Below, piece after piece: positions 49,040 to 58,034 of a stretch of 64,000 nt of DNA. Numbering within the stretch: position 1 is the stretch's first letter; each line of letters starts with the position of its first letter. The notes beneath the pieces were generated by a model, which made no database searches, was not told the origin of the DNA, and saw only the letters and a program-made list of their open reading frames with translations. Origin of the DNA: Nocardiopsis terrae. Its GTDB lineage: Bacteria; Actinomycetota; Actinomycetes; Streptosporangiales; Streptosporangiaceae. Position numbers and translations under genes: made by a program. The DNA is taken from assembly GCF_014651695.1 (NCBI RefSeq), contig NZ_BMXJ01000010.1:1-64000 (forward strand), given 5' to 3'.

Positions 49040-50299
49040 ATGAGCACCAACGCACCCATCGACCTGCGCTCGCCGGAGTTCGCCACGGACCCCTACGGGG
49101 TGATCGAACGGATCCGCCAGGAGGGCGGGGCCGCCCGGGTCCTCTTCCTGGACACCATGGAGGCACTCCTCTTCGTCGGGGACGAGGACGTCCGCGCCAT
49201 CCTCAGCGACCGGCGGTTCGTCGTCGACCCCGCCAACGTGAAACAGGCGAGGACGCAGGCGAAGCGCTCCGACGCCATGCGCGCCATGGGGGTGCACCAG
49301 GACCTGATCACCTATCTCACCGAAACCGTCCTCGACAAGGACCACTCCGACCACACCCGGCTGCGCAAGCTGGTCTCACGCACCTTCACCGCGCGGCGGG
49401 TCAACGACCTGCGCCCGGGCATCGAGCGGATCACCGCCGACCTGCTCGCCGGCCTCCCGGCACGTGCCGACGGCGACGGGGTCGTCGACCTCATGGAAGA
49501 CCTCGCCTACCCGCTGCCCATCACGGTGATCTGCGACCTTGTCGGCGTCCCCGTCGAGGACCGTGAAGCATGGCGGTCGTGGAGCCACGCCCTCAGCAAC
49601 TTCGACCCCGCGAACCCCGCCCGGATGAACGACGTGCTCGGCCGGATGATCGACCACATCAAGCGGATGATCGGTGAGCGCCGGGCGAGCGAGCACGATG
49701 ACCTGCTCGGCGTCCTGGTCCGGGCCCGTGACGAGGACGGCGACCGGCTGAGCGAAACCGAACTGGTCACCCTGGTGTTCACGCTCGTCCTCGCCGGCCA
49801 CGAGACCACCGCGCACCTGCTCGGCAACGGCACCCTGGCCCTGCTGGAACACCGCGAACAGCTCGAACTCCTCAAGGCCTCGCCGGAACTGCTGCCGTCA
49901 GCGGTGCACGAGATGCTCAGGTACGGCGGGACGGCCGTCGTGGCCCGGGCCAGGTACGCGGCGGAGGACGTGCAGCTCGACAGCGCGAGGGTGAGCGCCG
50001 GTGAGCGGGTCGCCGTGGCCCTGGCCGGAGCGAACCGGGACCCCGCCGTGCACCCCGAGCCGCACCGCTTCGACATCACCCGGCACCGAGGGCGGCCGGG
50101 AGAGGCCCACGTGGGCTTCGGACACGGCCTCCACTACTGCCTGGGGGCCGCCCTCGCCCGGCAGGAGGGAGAGGTCGTCCTCGGAGCGCTGCTGTCCGCC
50201 TACCCGGACCTGGCCCTGGTCCCCGGACGGGAGCCGGTGCGCTCCTCCGTTCCCGGTACCGCGCGCCTGGACAGTCTTCCGGTCCGCCTGGGCGCCTGA
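49040..50299 (+). CDS. Cytochrome P450
   Basis: A 419-residue soluble bacterial P450. I-helix AGHETT (about residues 252-257), K-helix ExxR in EMLR, and the heme loop GFGHGLHYCLGAALAR with the thiolate ligand Cys367. VVARARYAAEDVQLDSARVSAGERVAVALAGANRDP is typical of the CYP105/107-like monooxygenases of actinomycetes. It needs ferredoxin partners; none is encoded nearby. Co-transcribed with the TetR gene. The substrate is unknown: detoxification or a tailoring role are both possible, and no biosynthetic cluster surrounds it. Confidence 0.95.
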   Translation: MSTNAPIDLRSPEFATDPYGVIERIRQEGGAARVLFLDTMEALLFVGDEDVRAILSDRRFVVDPANVKQARTQAKRSDAMRAMGVHQDLITYLTETVLDKDHSDHTRLRKLVSRTFTARRVNDLRPGIERITADLLAGLPARADGDGVVDLMEDLAYPLPITVICDLVGVPVEDREAWRSWSHALSNFDPANPARMNDVLGRMIDHIKRMIGERRASEHDDLLGVLVRARDEDGDRLSETELVTLVFTLVLAGHETTAHLLGNGTLALLEHREQLELLKASPELLPSAVHEMLRYGGTAVVARARYAAEDVQLDSARVSAGERVAVALAGANRDPAVHPEPHRFDITRHRGRPGEAHVGFGHGLHYCLGAALARQEGEVVLGALLSAYPDLALVPGREPVRSSVPGTARLDSLPVRLGA

Positions 50300-50307
50300 G
50301 CACCGAA

Positions 50308-50335
50308 CGCCCAGGCCCGGCATCGGGCCTGGGCG
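50308..50335. terminator. Terminator between P450 and miaB
   Basis: Perfect 12-base arms CGCCCAGGCCCG and complement with a GCAT loop between convergent genes. Confidence 0.8.
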
Positions 50336-50345
50336 GACAAGCGGA

Positions 50346-51836
50346 TCAGGCGTCGCAGCAACCGCCCGCGGGGGCCGGCTGCTCCTCGGGAACCCCGACC
50401 CCGGGCATGCCCAACAGCACGTCCGGTTTGCTCACCTGGACCGGCCGCCCCTGACGGGCGTCCCAGGCGTCCCCGGCACGGGTACGGCGCAGATTCCGGA
50501 CCCCGGAGTCGGCGACCAGGTGGTGCGGGGCGGCATAGGTGACCTCGACGGTGACCATGTCGCCCGGCCGCGGCTCCCCGGAGTCACCCACGGCGAAGTG
50601 CACGAGACGGTTGTCGGGGGCGCGGCCGGAAAGACGGCGGTGCTCACCGTCCTTCTTCCCCTCGCCCTCGGAGACCATCAGCTCGACCTCGCGGCCGACC
50701 AGCTTCTGGTTCTCCTCCCAGGAGATCTGGTCCTGGAGGGCGACCAGCCGCTGGTAGCGCTCCTTGACCACCTCCGGCGGCACCTGCTCCTCCATGGTGG
50801 CGGCCGGGGTCCCGGGGCGCTTGGAGTACTGGAAGGTGAACGCCATCGCGAACCGGGACTCACGGACCACGTGCAGGGTCTCGGCGAAGTCCTCCTCGGT
50901 CTCACCGGGGAAGCCCACGATGATGTCCGTGGTGATCGCGGCCTGCGGCATGGCCGCGCGCACCTTCTCCACGATCCCCAGGAAGCGCTCCTGACGGTAG
51001 GAGCGGCGCATGTCCCTGAGCACCTTGCTGGAGCCCGACTGCAGCGGCATGTGCAACTGCGGCATCACGTTGGGGGTCTGGGCCATCGCCTCGATGACGT
51101 CGTCGGTGAAGTCACGCGGATGCGGGGAGGTGAAACGGACCCGCTCCAGCCCCTCGATCTCACCGCAGGCGCGCAGCAGCTTGGAGAACGCCTGCCGGTC
51201 GCCGAACTCGCTGCCGTAGGCGTTGACGTTCTGCCCCAGCAGGGTCACCTCGGTGACGCCCTCCTCGACCAGGGCGCGGACCTCGGCGAGCACGTCGCCG
51301 GGGCGCCGGTCCTTCTCCTTGCCGCGCAGTGCAGGCACGATGCAGAAGGTGCAGGTGTTGTTGCAGCCGACCGAGATCGACACCCAGGCCGCGTAGGCGG
51401 ACTCACGGCGGCTGGGCAGGGTGGACGGGAAGTGCTCCAACGACTCGGCGATCTCGACCTGCGCCTCGCGCTGGACGCGCGAACGCTCCAGCAGGGTCGG
51501 CAGGGAGCCGATGTTGTGGGTTCCGAACACCACGTCCACCCAGGGCGCACGGCGCACGATCTCCCCGCGGTCCTTCTGCGCCAGGCAACCGCCCACGGCG
51601 ATCTGCATACCGGGGTTGGCGTCCTTGACCGGACGCAGGTGCCCCAGGTTGCCGTAGAGGCGGTTGTCCGCGTTCTCCCGGACCGCACAGGTGTTGAAGA
51701 CGACGATGTCTGCGGTGGTGTCCTCGGCTGCGCGCGCGTACCCAGCGTCCTCCAGCAGACCGGAGAGGCGCTCGGAGTCGTGGACGTTCATCTGGCAGCC
51801 GTAGGTCCGCACTTGGTAGGTACGACTCTGGCTCAC
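50346..51836 (-). CDS. miaB: tRNA-2-methylthio-N6-dimethylallyladenosine synthase MiaB
   Basis: Radical SAM methylthiotransferase acting on i6A37 of tRNA. The 496-residue protein has the N-terminal auxiliary cluster cysteines (YGCQMN, NTCAVREN, GGCLAQ), the radical SAM motif CNNTCTFCIVP and a C-terminal TRAM domain. The C-terminal tail of about 50 residues ends in GGCCDA, an extra Cys pair not part of the known clusters. Separated from the LigB-like gene and miaA by the TetR-P450 pair. Confidence 0.95.
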   Translation of the reverse strand: MSQSRTYQVRTYGCQMNVHDSERLSGLLEDAGYARAAEDTTADIVVFNTCAVRENADNRLYGNLGHLRPVKDANPGMQIAVGGCLAQKDRGEIVRRAPWVDVVFGTHNIGSLPTLLERSRVQREAQVEIAESLEHFPSTLPSRRESAYAAWVSISVGCNNTCTFCIVPALRGKEKDRRPGDVLAEVRALVEEGVTEVTLLGQNVNAYGSEFGDRQAFSKLLRACGEIEGLERVRFTSPHPRDFTDDVIEAMAQTPNVMPQLHMPLQSGSSKVLRDMRRSYRQERFLGIVEKVRAAMPQAAITTDIIVGFPGETEEDFAETLHVVRESRFAMAFTFQYSKRPGTPAATMEEQVPPEVVKERYQRLVALQDQISWEENQKLVGREVELMVSEGEGKKDGEHRRLSGRAPDNRLVHFAVGDSGEPRPGDMVTVEVTYAAPHHLVADSGVRNLRRTRAGDAWDARQGRPVQVSKPDVLLGMPGVGVPEEQPAPAGGCCDA

Positions 51837-52017
51837 CGTTCCAGGCTATCCCGTCCGCGCCCGCGTCCAGGACGCCCGTTCCCGCACCCCCTGACCCCAC
51901 CGCGGAAGACCGCACATGAGACTCTGGAGAACGGGACCGCCACTCAGCGCGACAACAGCGAACCCATGCATCGAGAAACATAACTTTTCCGCAGATCACG
52001 CCGTAACAAGTCCACTA

Positions 52018-52041
52018 CTGCCCGAGCCAGGCAGCGTTTTT
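52018..52041 (+). terminator. Possible attenuator before gluA
   Basis: Stem CTGCC/GGCAG with a seven-base loop followed two bases later by five T residues. It resembles a small rho-independent terminator. It lies upstream of the putative gluA -10, so it would only act on a transcript started further left. Confidence 0.3.
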
Positions 52042-52067
52042 GTGATGACACGGCAACATGGAGCCAT

Positions 52068-52073
52068 TAGGTT
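52068..52073 (+). promoter_or_regulatory. -10 box of a probable leaderless gluA transcript
   Basis: TAGGTT ends seven bases before the gluA ATG, and no ribosome binding site precedes that ATG. Together these suggest a leaderless mRNA. No clear -35 is seen. Confidence 0.4.
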
Positions 52074-52080
52074 CCGATGC

Positions 52081-52824
52081 ATGACCTCAACTCCTCTCGT
52101 CGTGCTGGAGAACGTCAACAAGCACTTCGGCGACCTGCACGTGCTCCGCGACATCGATCTGACGGTTAACTCCGGCGAGGTGGTAGTCGTCATCGGCCCG
52201 TCCGGGTCCGGTAAGTCGACGTTGTGCCGCACGATCAACCGGCTGGAGACGATCGACTCCGGCACCATCACCCTGGACGGCCAGCCGCTGCCGGCCGAGG
52301 GGCGCGGCCTCGCCAAGCTGCGCAGCGACGTCGGCATGGTGTTCCAGTCCTTCAACCTGTTCGCGCACAAGACCGTGCTGCAGAACGTGACCCTGGGTCC
52401 GACCAAGGTGCTCCGCAAGTCGAAGGCGGACGCCGAAGCCCGGGGCATGGAACTGCTCGACCGCGTCCAGATCGGCGACCAGGCCCACAAGTACCCCGCG
52501 CAGCTCTCGGGCGGACAGCAACAGCGCGTCGCCATCGCCCGCGCGCTGGCGATGAACCCGAAGGTGCTCCTCTTCGACGAGCCGACCTCGGCCCTGGACC
52601 CCGAGATGGTCCAGGAGGTCCTCGACGTCATGACCGACCTCGCCAGCGAGGGCATGACCATGGTCGTGGTCACCCACGAGATGGGCTTCGCCCGCCGCGC
52701 CGCGAACCGGGTCGTCTTCATGGCGGACGGGCAGATCGTCGAGGAGAACACCCCCGACGAGTTCTTCACCAACCCCGGGTCGGACCGGGCCAAGGACTTC
52801 CTGTCGAAGATCCTGACCCACTAG
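52081..52824 (+). CDS. gluA: Glutamate-type ABC transporter ATP-binding protein
   Basis: A 247-residue ATPase of the polar amino acid importers. Walker A GPSGSGKST, Q-loop FQSFNLF, signature LSGGQQQRV, Walker B VLLFDEP and switch His in VVVTHEMGFAR are all present. It leads gluABCD, all transcribed together. Confidence 0.94.
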   Translation: MTSTPLVVLENVNKHFGDLHVLRDIDLTVNSGEVVVVIGPSGSGKSTLCRTINRLETIDSGTITLDGQPLPAEGRGLAKLRSDVGMVFQSFNLFAHKTVLQNVTLGPTKVLRKSKADAEARGMELLDRVQIGDQAHKYPAQLSGGQQQRVAIARALAMNPKVLLFDEPTSALDPEMVQEVLDVMTDLASEGMTMVVVTHEMGFARRAANRVVFMADGQIVEENTPDEFFTNPGSDRAKDFLSKILTH

Positions 52825-52875
52825 GTTTCCCGAGATCTTCGCGTTCTTCGCACGTACAAGGAAGAGGTACCCCAC

Positions 52876-53721
52876 ATGCGAGCCCGTCGTATCAACTCCG
52901 CCCTGGGCGGCGCCGCCGTCCTGGCCCTGGCCCTGACCGCCTGCGGCACCGCCGATGTCGGCGGCACCGGAAGCGGTGACGACAACGGAGACGGTGGCGA
53001 CACCATCACCATCGGCGTCAAGTACGACCAGCCTGGTCTTGGCCTGGACGAGGGCGGCACCCCCGTCGGCTTCGACGTCGACGTCGCCACCTACATCGCC
53101 GAGGAGCTCGGCTACTCCGCCGACCAGATCGAGTGGACCGAGGCCGCCTCCGCCAACCGCGAGTCCTTCCTCCAGCAGGGCACCGTGGACATGATCGCGG
53201 CGACCTACTCCATCACCGACGAGCGCCGCGACGTCGTCGACTTCGCCGGCCCGTACTACGTCGCCCAGCAGGACATCCTGACCCAGGCCGGCGACTCCGA
53301 CATCAACGGCCCCGATGACCTCGAGGGCAAGGTCCTGTGCTCGGCCTCCGGCTCCCGCTCGGCGCACAACATCACCGAGGACATGGGGATCGACGCCGAA
53401 CTGCGTGAGGCCGGCAACTACTCGGAGTGCCTGGAGCTGCTCAACAACGGCACCGTCGACGCGGTGACCACCGACAACACCATCCTCGCCGGTTTCGCCG
53501 CCCAGAACCCGGACGACTTCAGGATGGTCAACAACCCGTTCGGTGAGGAGAGGTACGGAGTCGGCCTGCCCGCCGGCTCCACCGAGCGCTGCGAGGAGAT
53601 CAACGAGGCCATCACGAAGATGTGGGAGGACGGCTCGGCCACCGAGTACCTGAACTCCGCCTTCGGTGAGACCGACTTCGCCTTCGAGGAGTCCACTCCC
53701 GAACTCGACGCCTGCGCCTGA
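52876..53721 (+). CDS. gluB: Glutamate-type ABC transporter binding lipoprotein
   Basis: A 281-residue lipoprotein: signal peptide with lipobox LTAC (cysteine at about residue 23), an acidic Gly/Asp linker and the family 3 binding domain (ITIGVKYDQPGLG, PVGFDVDVATYIAEELG, DMIAATYSITDERRDVVDFAGPYYVA, VLCSASGSRSAHNI). These match GluB-type glutamate binders. GGAAGAGG precedes ATG 52876. Confidence 0.92.
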   Translation: MRARRINSALGGAAVLALALTACGTADVGGTGSGDDNGDGGDTITIGVKYDQPGLGLDEGGTPVGFDVDVATYIAEELGYSADQIEWTEAASANRESFLQQGTVDMIAATYSITDERRDVVDFAGPYYVAQQDILTQAGDSDINGPDDLEGKVLCSASGSRSAHNITEDMGIDAELREAGNYSECLELLNNGTVDAVTTDNTILAGFAAQNPDDFRMVNNPFGEERYGVGLPAGSTERCEEINEAITKMWEDGSATEYLNSAFGETDFAFEESTPELDACA

Positions 53722-53802
53722 AACCCCGTCACCTGAACCCGACCGGAAGGTGGGGCCGGCACAGCCCGGCCCCACCTTCCGGCCCTTGACCGGCTGGGAC
53801 CC

Positions 53803-54477
53803 ATGGAAGCCTTTCTCAGCAATATCGACAGGGTCGTCGACGGTTTCTCATGGACCGTCCGGCTCACCCTGTTCAGCGCCCTCTTCTCCTTCATCCTCGG
53901 CATCCTGCTCACCGCGATGCGGGTCTCACCCGTACCGCTGCTGCGCGGACTGTCCACCACCTACGTCGAAGGCGTCCGGAACACGCCGCTGACCCTGGTG
54001 CTGCTGTTCTGCGGTCTGGGCCTCAACAGCGCCCTGGGGCTGAGCCTGGCCGACAGTGTGGCCCTCGACGTGTTCTGGTGGGGGGTGATCGGCCTGTCCG
54101 CCTACACCGCCTGCTTCGTGTCCGAATCGCTGCGCTCGGGTATCAACACCATCCCCCTCGGCCAGGTCGAGGCGGCCCGGTCCCTGGGCCTGACCTTCAC
54201 CCAGAACCTGCGGCTGATCGTCATCCCGCAGGCCCTTCGCACCGTCGTGGGCCCGCTGGGCAGCGTGCTCATCGCGCTCACCAAGAACACCACCGTCGCC
54301 TCCGTCGCGGGGCTGGGCGTCCAGGAAGCCTCCCGGGAGATGAAGCTCATGTTCGACCAGGGCGTCGCACCGGTCCTGCCGACCTTCGTCGGGTTCGCGA
54401 TCGGGTTCCTGATCCTGACCCTGCCGATGGGTTACTTCTTCGGCTGGCTGTCCAAGCGCGTGGCGGTGGTCCGATGA
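53803..54477 (+). CDS. gluC: Glutamate-type ABC transporter permease GluC
   Basis: A 224-residue permease of the HisMQ type; the EAA loop is EAARSLGLTFTQNLRLIVIPQALR. It starts 81 bp after gluB behind a Gly/Cys-rich spacer that can form a hairpin (GGGGCCGG with CCGGCCCC), perhaps stabilising the gluAB message. Confidence 0.92.
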   Translation: MEAFLSNIDRVVDGFSWTVRLTLFSALFSFILGILLTAMRVSPVPLLRGLSTTYVEGVRNTPLTLVLLFCGLGLNSALGLSLADSVALDVFWWGVIGLSAYTACFVSESLRSGINTIPLGQVEAARSLGLTFTQNLRLIVIPQALRTVVGPLGSVLIALTKNTTVASVAGLGVQEASREMKLMFDQGVAPVLPTFVGFAIGFLILTLPMGYFFGWLSKRVAVVR

Positions 54478-55559
54478 GCGCGCAGACCGTCCTCTTCGAC
54501 GTACCCGGCCCCAGGGCCCGGGTGCGCAACACCCTCTACACGGTCCTCACCGTCTTCCTCGCGCTGATCGGTACGGCCGTCCTGTACCTGGGGTTCAACC
54601 GGACCCTGAGCGAGCGGGAATCACCGCTGTTCTCCGCGCAGACCTGGGCGGTCAACCCGCAGGGCCAGTGGGCGGCCGACAAGTGGGAACCGTTCCTGCG
54701 GCCCGACACCTGGACCGGATACGTCATCCCCGGTCTGCAGAACACGCTGACCGCGGCGCTGACGGCTTCGGTACTGGCGGTCGTGTTCGGACTGGTCTTC
54801 GGTGTCGGCCGTCTGTCCGAGCACTGGTGGATCCGCGTCCCCTCCGGTGCCATCGTTGAGTTCTTCCGCGGCATCCCGCTGCTGATGCTGATCTTCTTCA
54901 CCATGGCACTGCCCATCGTCGCCTGGCAGCTCTTCGACATCCCGACCGGCACCTTCCAGGTGAGCGCGCTCGTCGCGGTCGTGACCGGCCTGACCCTGTA
55001 CAACGGGTCCGTGCTGGCCGAGGTGTTCCGCGCCGGGATCAACGCCGTACCGCCCGGACAGGGCGAAGCCGCCCAGTCCATCGGCATGACACGGACCCAG
55101 ACGCTGTGGACGATCCTGATCCCGCAGGCCGTCACCTCGATGATGCCCGCGATCGTGGCCCAGCTGGTGGTCCTGCTCAAGGACTCCGCGCTGGGTTACA
55201 TCATCGCCTTCCCGGAGCTGCTGCGCAGTTTCACGCTGATCGCCACCCGGGAGAGCAACGTGATTCCGGCGGCGATCATCTGCGCCCTCATCTACATCGT
55301 CATCAACGTCTCGCTGAGCAGGGTCGCGATCTGGTTGGAGCGCCGCAACTCCGGGCGCGGCAGGTCCTCCGCCAGGCCCGCCGCCGCGAACGGTGCGCCC
55401 GCCCCGGTCCGGGAGGGCGCCGGGGGCCTGCCCACACCCAGCGGCACCGCCGCCGAACCCGGTGTCGGCGACACGGCCACCGAGTCCCGGACCGAGGAGG
55501 AGCCCGGGGACGGCGACGACCCCGGCCCCGGTAAGGGGCCCGGCGGCTCCGGCACCTGA
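54474..55559 (+). CDS. gluD: Glutamate-type ABC transporter permease GluD with C-terminal extension
   Basis: A 361-residue permease overlapping gluC by 4 bp. EAA loop EAAQSIGMTRTQTLWTILIPQAV; membrane segments from about residue 20 to 280. About 75 residues of Pro/Gly/Glu/Asp-rich disordered sequence are added after the last helix, probably in the cytoplasm. The rest has normal length for the family. Confidence 0.92.
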   Translation: MSAQTVLFDVPGPRARVRNTLYTVLTVFLALIGTAVLYLGFNRTLSERESPLFSAQTWAVNPQGQWAADKWEPFLRPDTWTGYVIPGLQNTLTAALTASVLAVVFGLVFGVGRLSEHWWIRVPSGAIVEFFRGIPLLMLIFFTMALPIVAWQLFDIPTGTFQVSALVAVVTGLTLYNGSVLAEVFRAGINAVPPGQGEAAQSIGMTRTQTLWTILIPQAVTSMMPAIVAQLVVLLKDSALGYIIAFPELLRSFTLIATRESNVIPAAIICALIYIVINVSLSRVAIWLERRNSGRGRSSARPAAANGAPAPVREGAGGLPTPSGTAAEPGVGDTATESRTEEEPGDGDDPGPGKGPGGSGT

Positions 55560-55581
55560 CCGGGCCCCGCCCGGACACCCG

Positions 55582-55629
55582 ACGACGGCCCCGTGGACGC
55601 ACCCCGAGTGCGCTCCGCGGGGCCGTCGT
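55582..55629 (+). terminator. gluABCD terminator
   Basis: Twelve-base arms ACGACGGCCCCG and complement; the 24-base interior pairs again through GCAC/GTGC. Confidence 0.75.
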
Positions 55630-55786
55630 TCTGGCTGGCCGCCGTCGCCCCGCCCGCCGTCACACTCCTGCGCACGCACCGGCCCGTACGTCCACAGGTG
55701 AGCAGGACAGGACTGCACACGGGGGCTCGGGAGCACTAAGGTCGACATGTCATCTGATCACACCCACGACCCATCCTGAGCGGGAC

Positions 55787-57880
55787 ATGTCTGAACTGTC
55801 GAGCCCCCACGGCTCCTGGCCATCGCCCATCAGCGCCGGCGACGTCGCCCGAGGAGTACGCCGGATGGCGTACCCGTCCGTTCTGGGTGAGGAGGTCTGG
55901 TGGGAGGAGTACCGACCGGCCGAAGGGGGCCGGACCACGCTCGTGCGGCGGGACGCGGACGGAACCGTGCACGACCTGCTCCCCGCCCCGTGGAGCGTGG
56001 GCACCAGGGTGCACGAGTACGGCGGCCGTTCCCACCTCCCGGTCCCCCGCAGGGATGACAAGGCCATCCCCCGGGTGGGGGTGGTCTTCGCCAACTCCAC
56101 CGACCAACGCCTGTACCTGCTCGAACGCGGCGCCGGGGAGCCGGTTCCGCTGACTCCGGAGCCCGCTTCGGCGGGGGCGCTGCGCTACGCCGACCCGGCA
56201 CCGGGCCCCGACGGCAAACAGCTGTTGTGCGTGCGTGAACAGCACGCCGACGGCACCGTCCGCCGCTCGATCGTGTCGGTCCCCCTCTCCGGTCGGGGAG
56301 CCGAGGACCCGGAGGCGGTCCAGGAGCTGGTCTCGGGCGCCCACTTCTACGCCGCACCGGCCCTCTCCCCCGACGGGACCCGCCTGGCGTACGTGCGGTG
56401 GAACCACCCGCGGATGCCCTGGGACGGCACCGAACTGCGGGTCGGCGAACTGACCGCGACCGGACTGACCGGGGAGTACACACTCAAGGGCGGGGTCGAC
56501 GAGTCCGTGCTCTCCCCTGTCTGGGCGGACGGGGACACCCTGTACGTGGCCTCGGACTGGCCCGGTTTCTGGAACCTCTACCAGGTCGGGCTGAGGGGCC
56601 CGGCGATCGCCCTGTACCCGGCCGAGGAGGAGTTCCACAGTCCACCGTGGCGGCTGGGCGATCGCTGCTTCCGCGTGCTGGACTCGGGCAGGATCGTGGC
56701 ACTGCACGGTGACACCGGGTTGCGGCCGAGCGTGTACGACCCCGACACCCTGGACCTGGAACCGGTCTCCACGGAACTGACCTCCTGGTCCCACCTCGAC
56801 TCCGACGGAACCAGCGTGGTGGCGATCGCCGCCTCGGCCGGCACCGCCGGATGCGTGGTGCGGCTGGACCCGCTGCGCCGCACCGTCGAGGTGCTCCGGC
56901 GGTCCGTGGAGGAGCCGCCGGACCCCGCCTACCTGCCCGCGCCCCGGGCGGTGACGCTCCCGGGCCGCTACGGGGCGACGGTGCACGCCAACGTGTACCC
57001 GCCCACCAACCCCGACGTCTCCTCTGCCGGTCCCGCACCGTATGTGGTGTGGGCGCACGGCGGGCCGGTGAGCCACTCCCCGCGCGAACTGGACCTGGTC
57101 AAGGCCTACTTCACCAGCCGCGGTATCGGCGTGGTGGACGTCGACTACGGCGGCTCCACGGGGTACGGCCGCTCCTACCGCAAGCGCCTGCACAAGGAGT
57201 GGGGCGCGGTGGACGTGGAGGACTGCACGGCCGCGGCCCGGGCCCTGGTGGAACAGGGGCTGGCCGACCCCGAACGGCTGGCCGTCCGCGGCCCGAGCGC
57301 GGGCGGCCTCACCGCGCTGCTGGCGCTCACCGGAGACACCTTCGCCTGCGGAGTGTCGTACTTCGGGGTGGCCGACATGCTGGGCCTGGTCGATACCACC
57401 CACGACTTCGAGTCACGGTTCCTGGACACCCTGGTGGGCTCGCTGCCGGGCTTCGTGGAGACCTACCGGGAGCGGTCCCCGATCAACCGGACCGGCGAGA
57501 TCGACGTGCCGGTGCTGCTGCTGCAGGGTTCGGACGACAAGGTGGTCACCCCGGACCAGGCCTTCCGGATGGCGACCGCGCTCGGTGAGCGGGGTGTGCC
57601 GTACGCGCTGCTGGAGTTCGAGGGCGAGGCGCACGGGTTCCGCGGCGAGGAGGCACGGGTGCGTTCCCTGGAGGCCGAACTGGCCTTCTACGCCGGGGTG
57701 TTCGGTTTCGAGCCCGACGTGGCGCCGCTGGAACTCACCACCGCACCGCCCGAGCCCCGTCCCATCGCGGAGGAGGACGACCTCCCCGTGGCCGAGCAAC
57801 TGCCCGAGGTCACCCCGGAGGCCGGTGTGACCGCGGGTACCGGCGAACCGGTGCTCCGCAAACCCGCCGAGCAGGAGTGA
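55787..57880 (+). CDS. Prolyl oligopeptidase-family (S9) serine peptidase
   Basis: A 697-residue protein with an N-terminal beta-propeller (WD/PD40-like repeats such as DPAPGPDGKQLLCVRE and APALSPDGTRLAYVRW) and a C-terminal alpha/beta hydrolase domain. The nucleophile is in VRGPSAGGLTALLAL, the Asp in LLLQGSDDKVV and the His in EGEAHGFR. No signal peptide, so cytoplasmic, likely an acylaminoacyl or dipeptidyl peptidase. The last ~50 residues are an acidic tail beyond the hydrolase fold. The GxSxGG is GPSAGG rather than the common GGSAGG. Confidence 0.92.
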   Translation: MSELSSPHGSWPSPISAGDVARGVRRMAYPSVLGEEVWWEEYRPAEGGRTTLVRRDADGTVHDLLPAPWSVGTRVHEYGGRSHLPVPRRDDKAIPRVGVVFANSTDQRLYLLERGAGEPVPLTPEPASAGALRYADPAPGPDGKQLLCVREQHADGTVRRSIVSVPLSGRGAEDPEAVQELVSGAHFYAAPALSPDGTRLAYVRWNHPRMPWDGTELRVGELTATGLTGEYTLKGGVDESVLSPVWADGDTLYVASDWPGFWNLYQVGLRGPAIALYPAEEEFHSPPWRLGDRCFRVLDSGRIVALHGDTGLRPSVYDPDTLDLEPVSTELTSWSHLDSDGTSVVAIAASAGTAGCVVRLDPLRRTVEVLRRSVEEPPDPAYLPAPRAVTLPGRYGATVHANVYPPTNPDVSSAGPAPYVVWAHGGPVSHSPRELDLVKAYFTSRGIGVVDVDYGGSTGYGRSYRKRLHKEWGAVDVEDCTAAARALVEQGLADPERLAVRGPSAGGLTALLALTGDTFACGVSYFGVADMLGLVDTTHDFESRFLDTLVGSLPGFVETYRERSPINRTGEIDVPVLLLQGSDDKVVTPDQAFRMATALGERGVPYALLEFEGEAHGFRGEEARVRSLEAELAFYAGVFGFEPDVAPLELTTAPPEPRPIAEEDDLPVAEQLPEVTPEAGVTAGTGEPVLRKPAEQE

Positions 57881-58034
57881 GCGCTACCTCCCCGAAGGCC
57901 GGAGTGCCCGCCGCTGCCGTGCGAGCTGCGGGGCCTGCTGTCCCGGACTGCCCCGCGGGCGGGTTCCGCCGTTCTCCGCGTCCGCGGCGGAGGTGCGGGT
58001 GCCAGCGAAGAGGAGACCGGCGACCCGCCACGGC

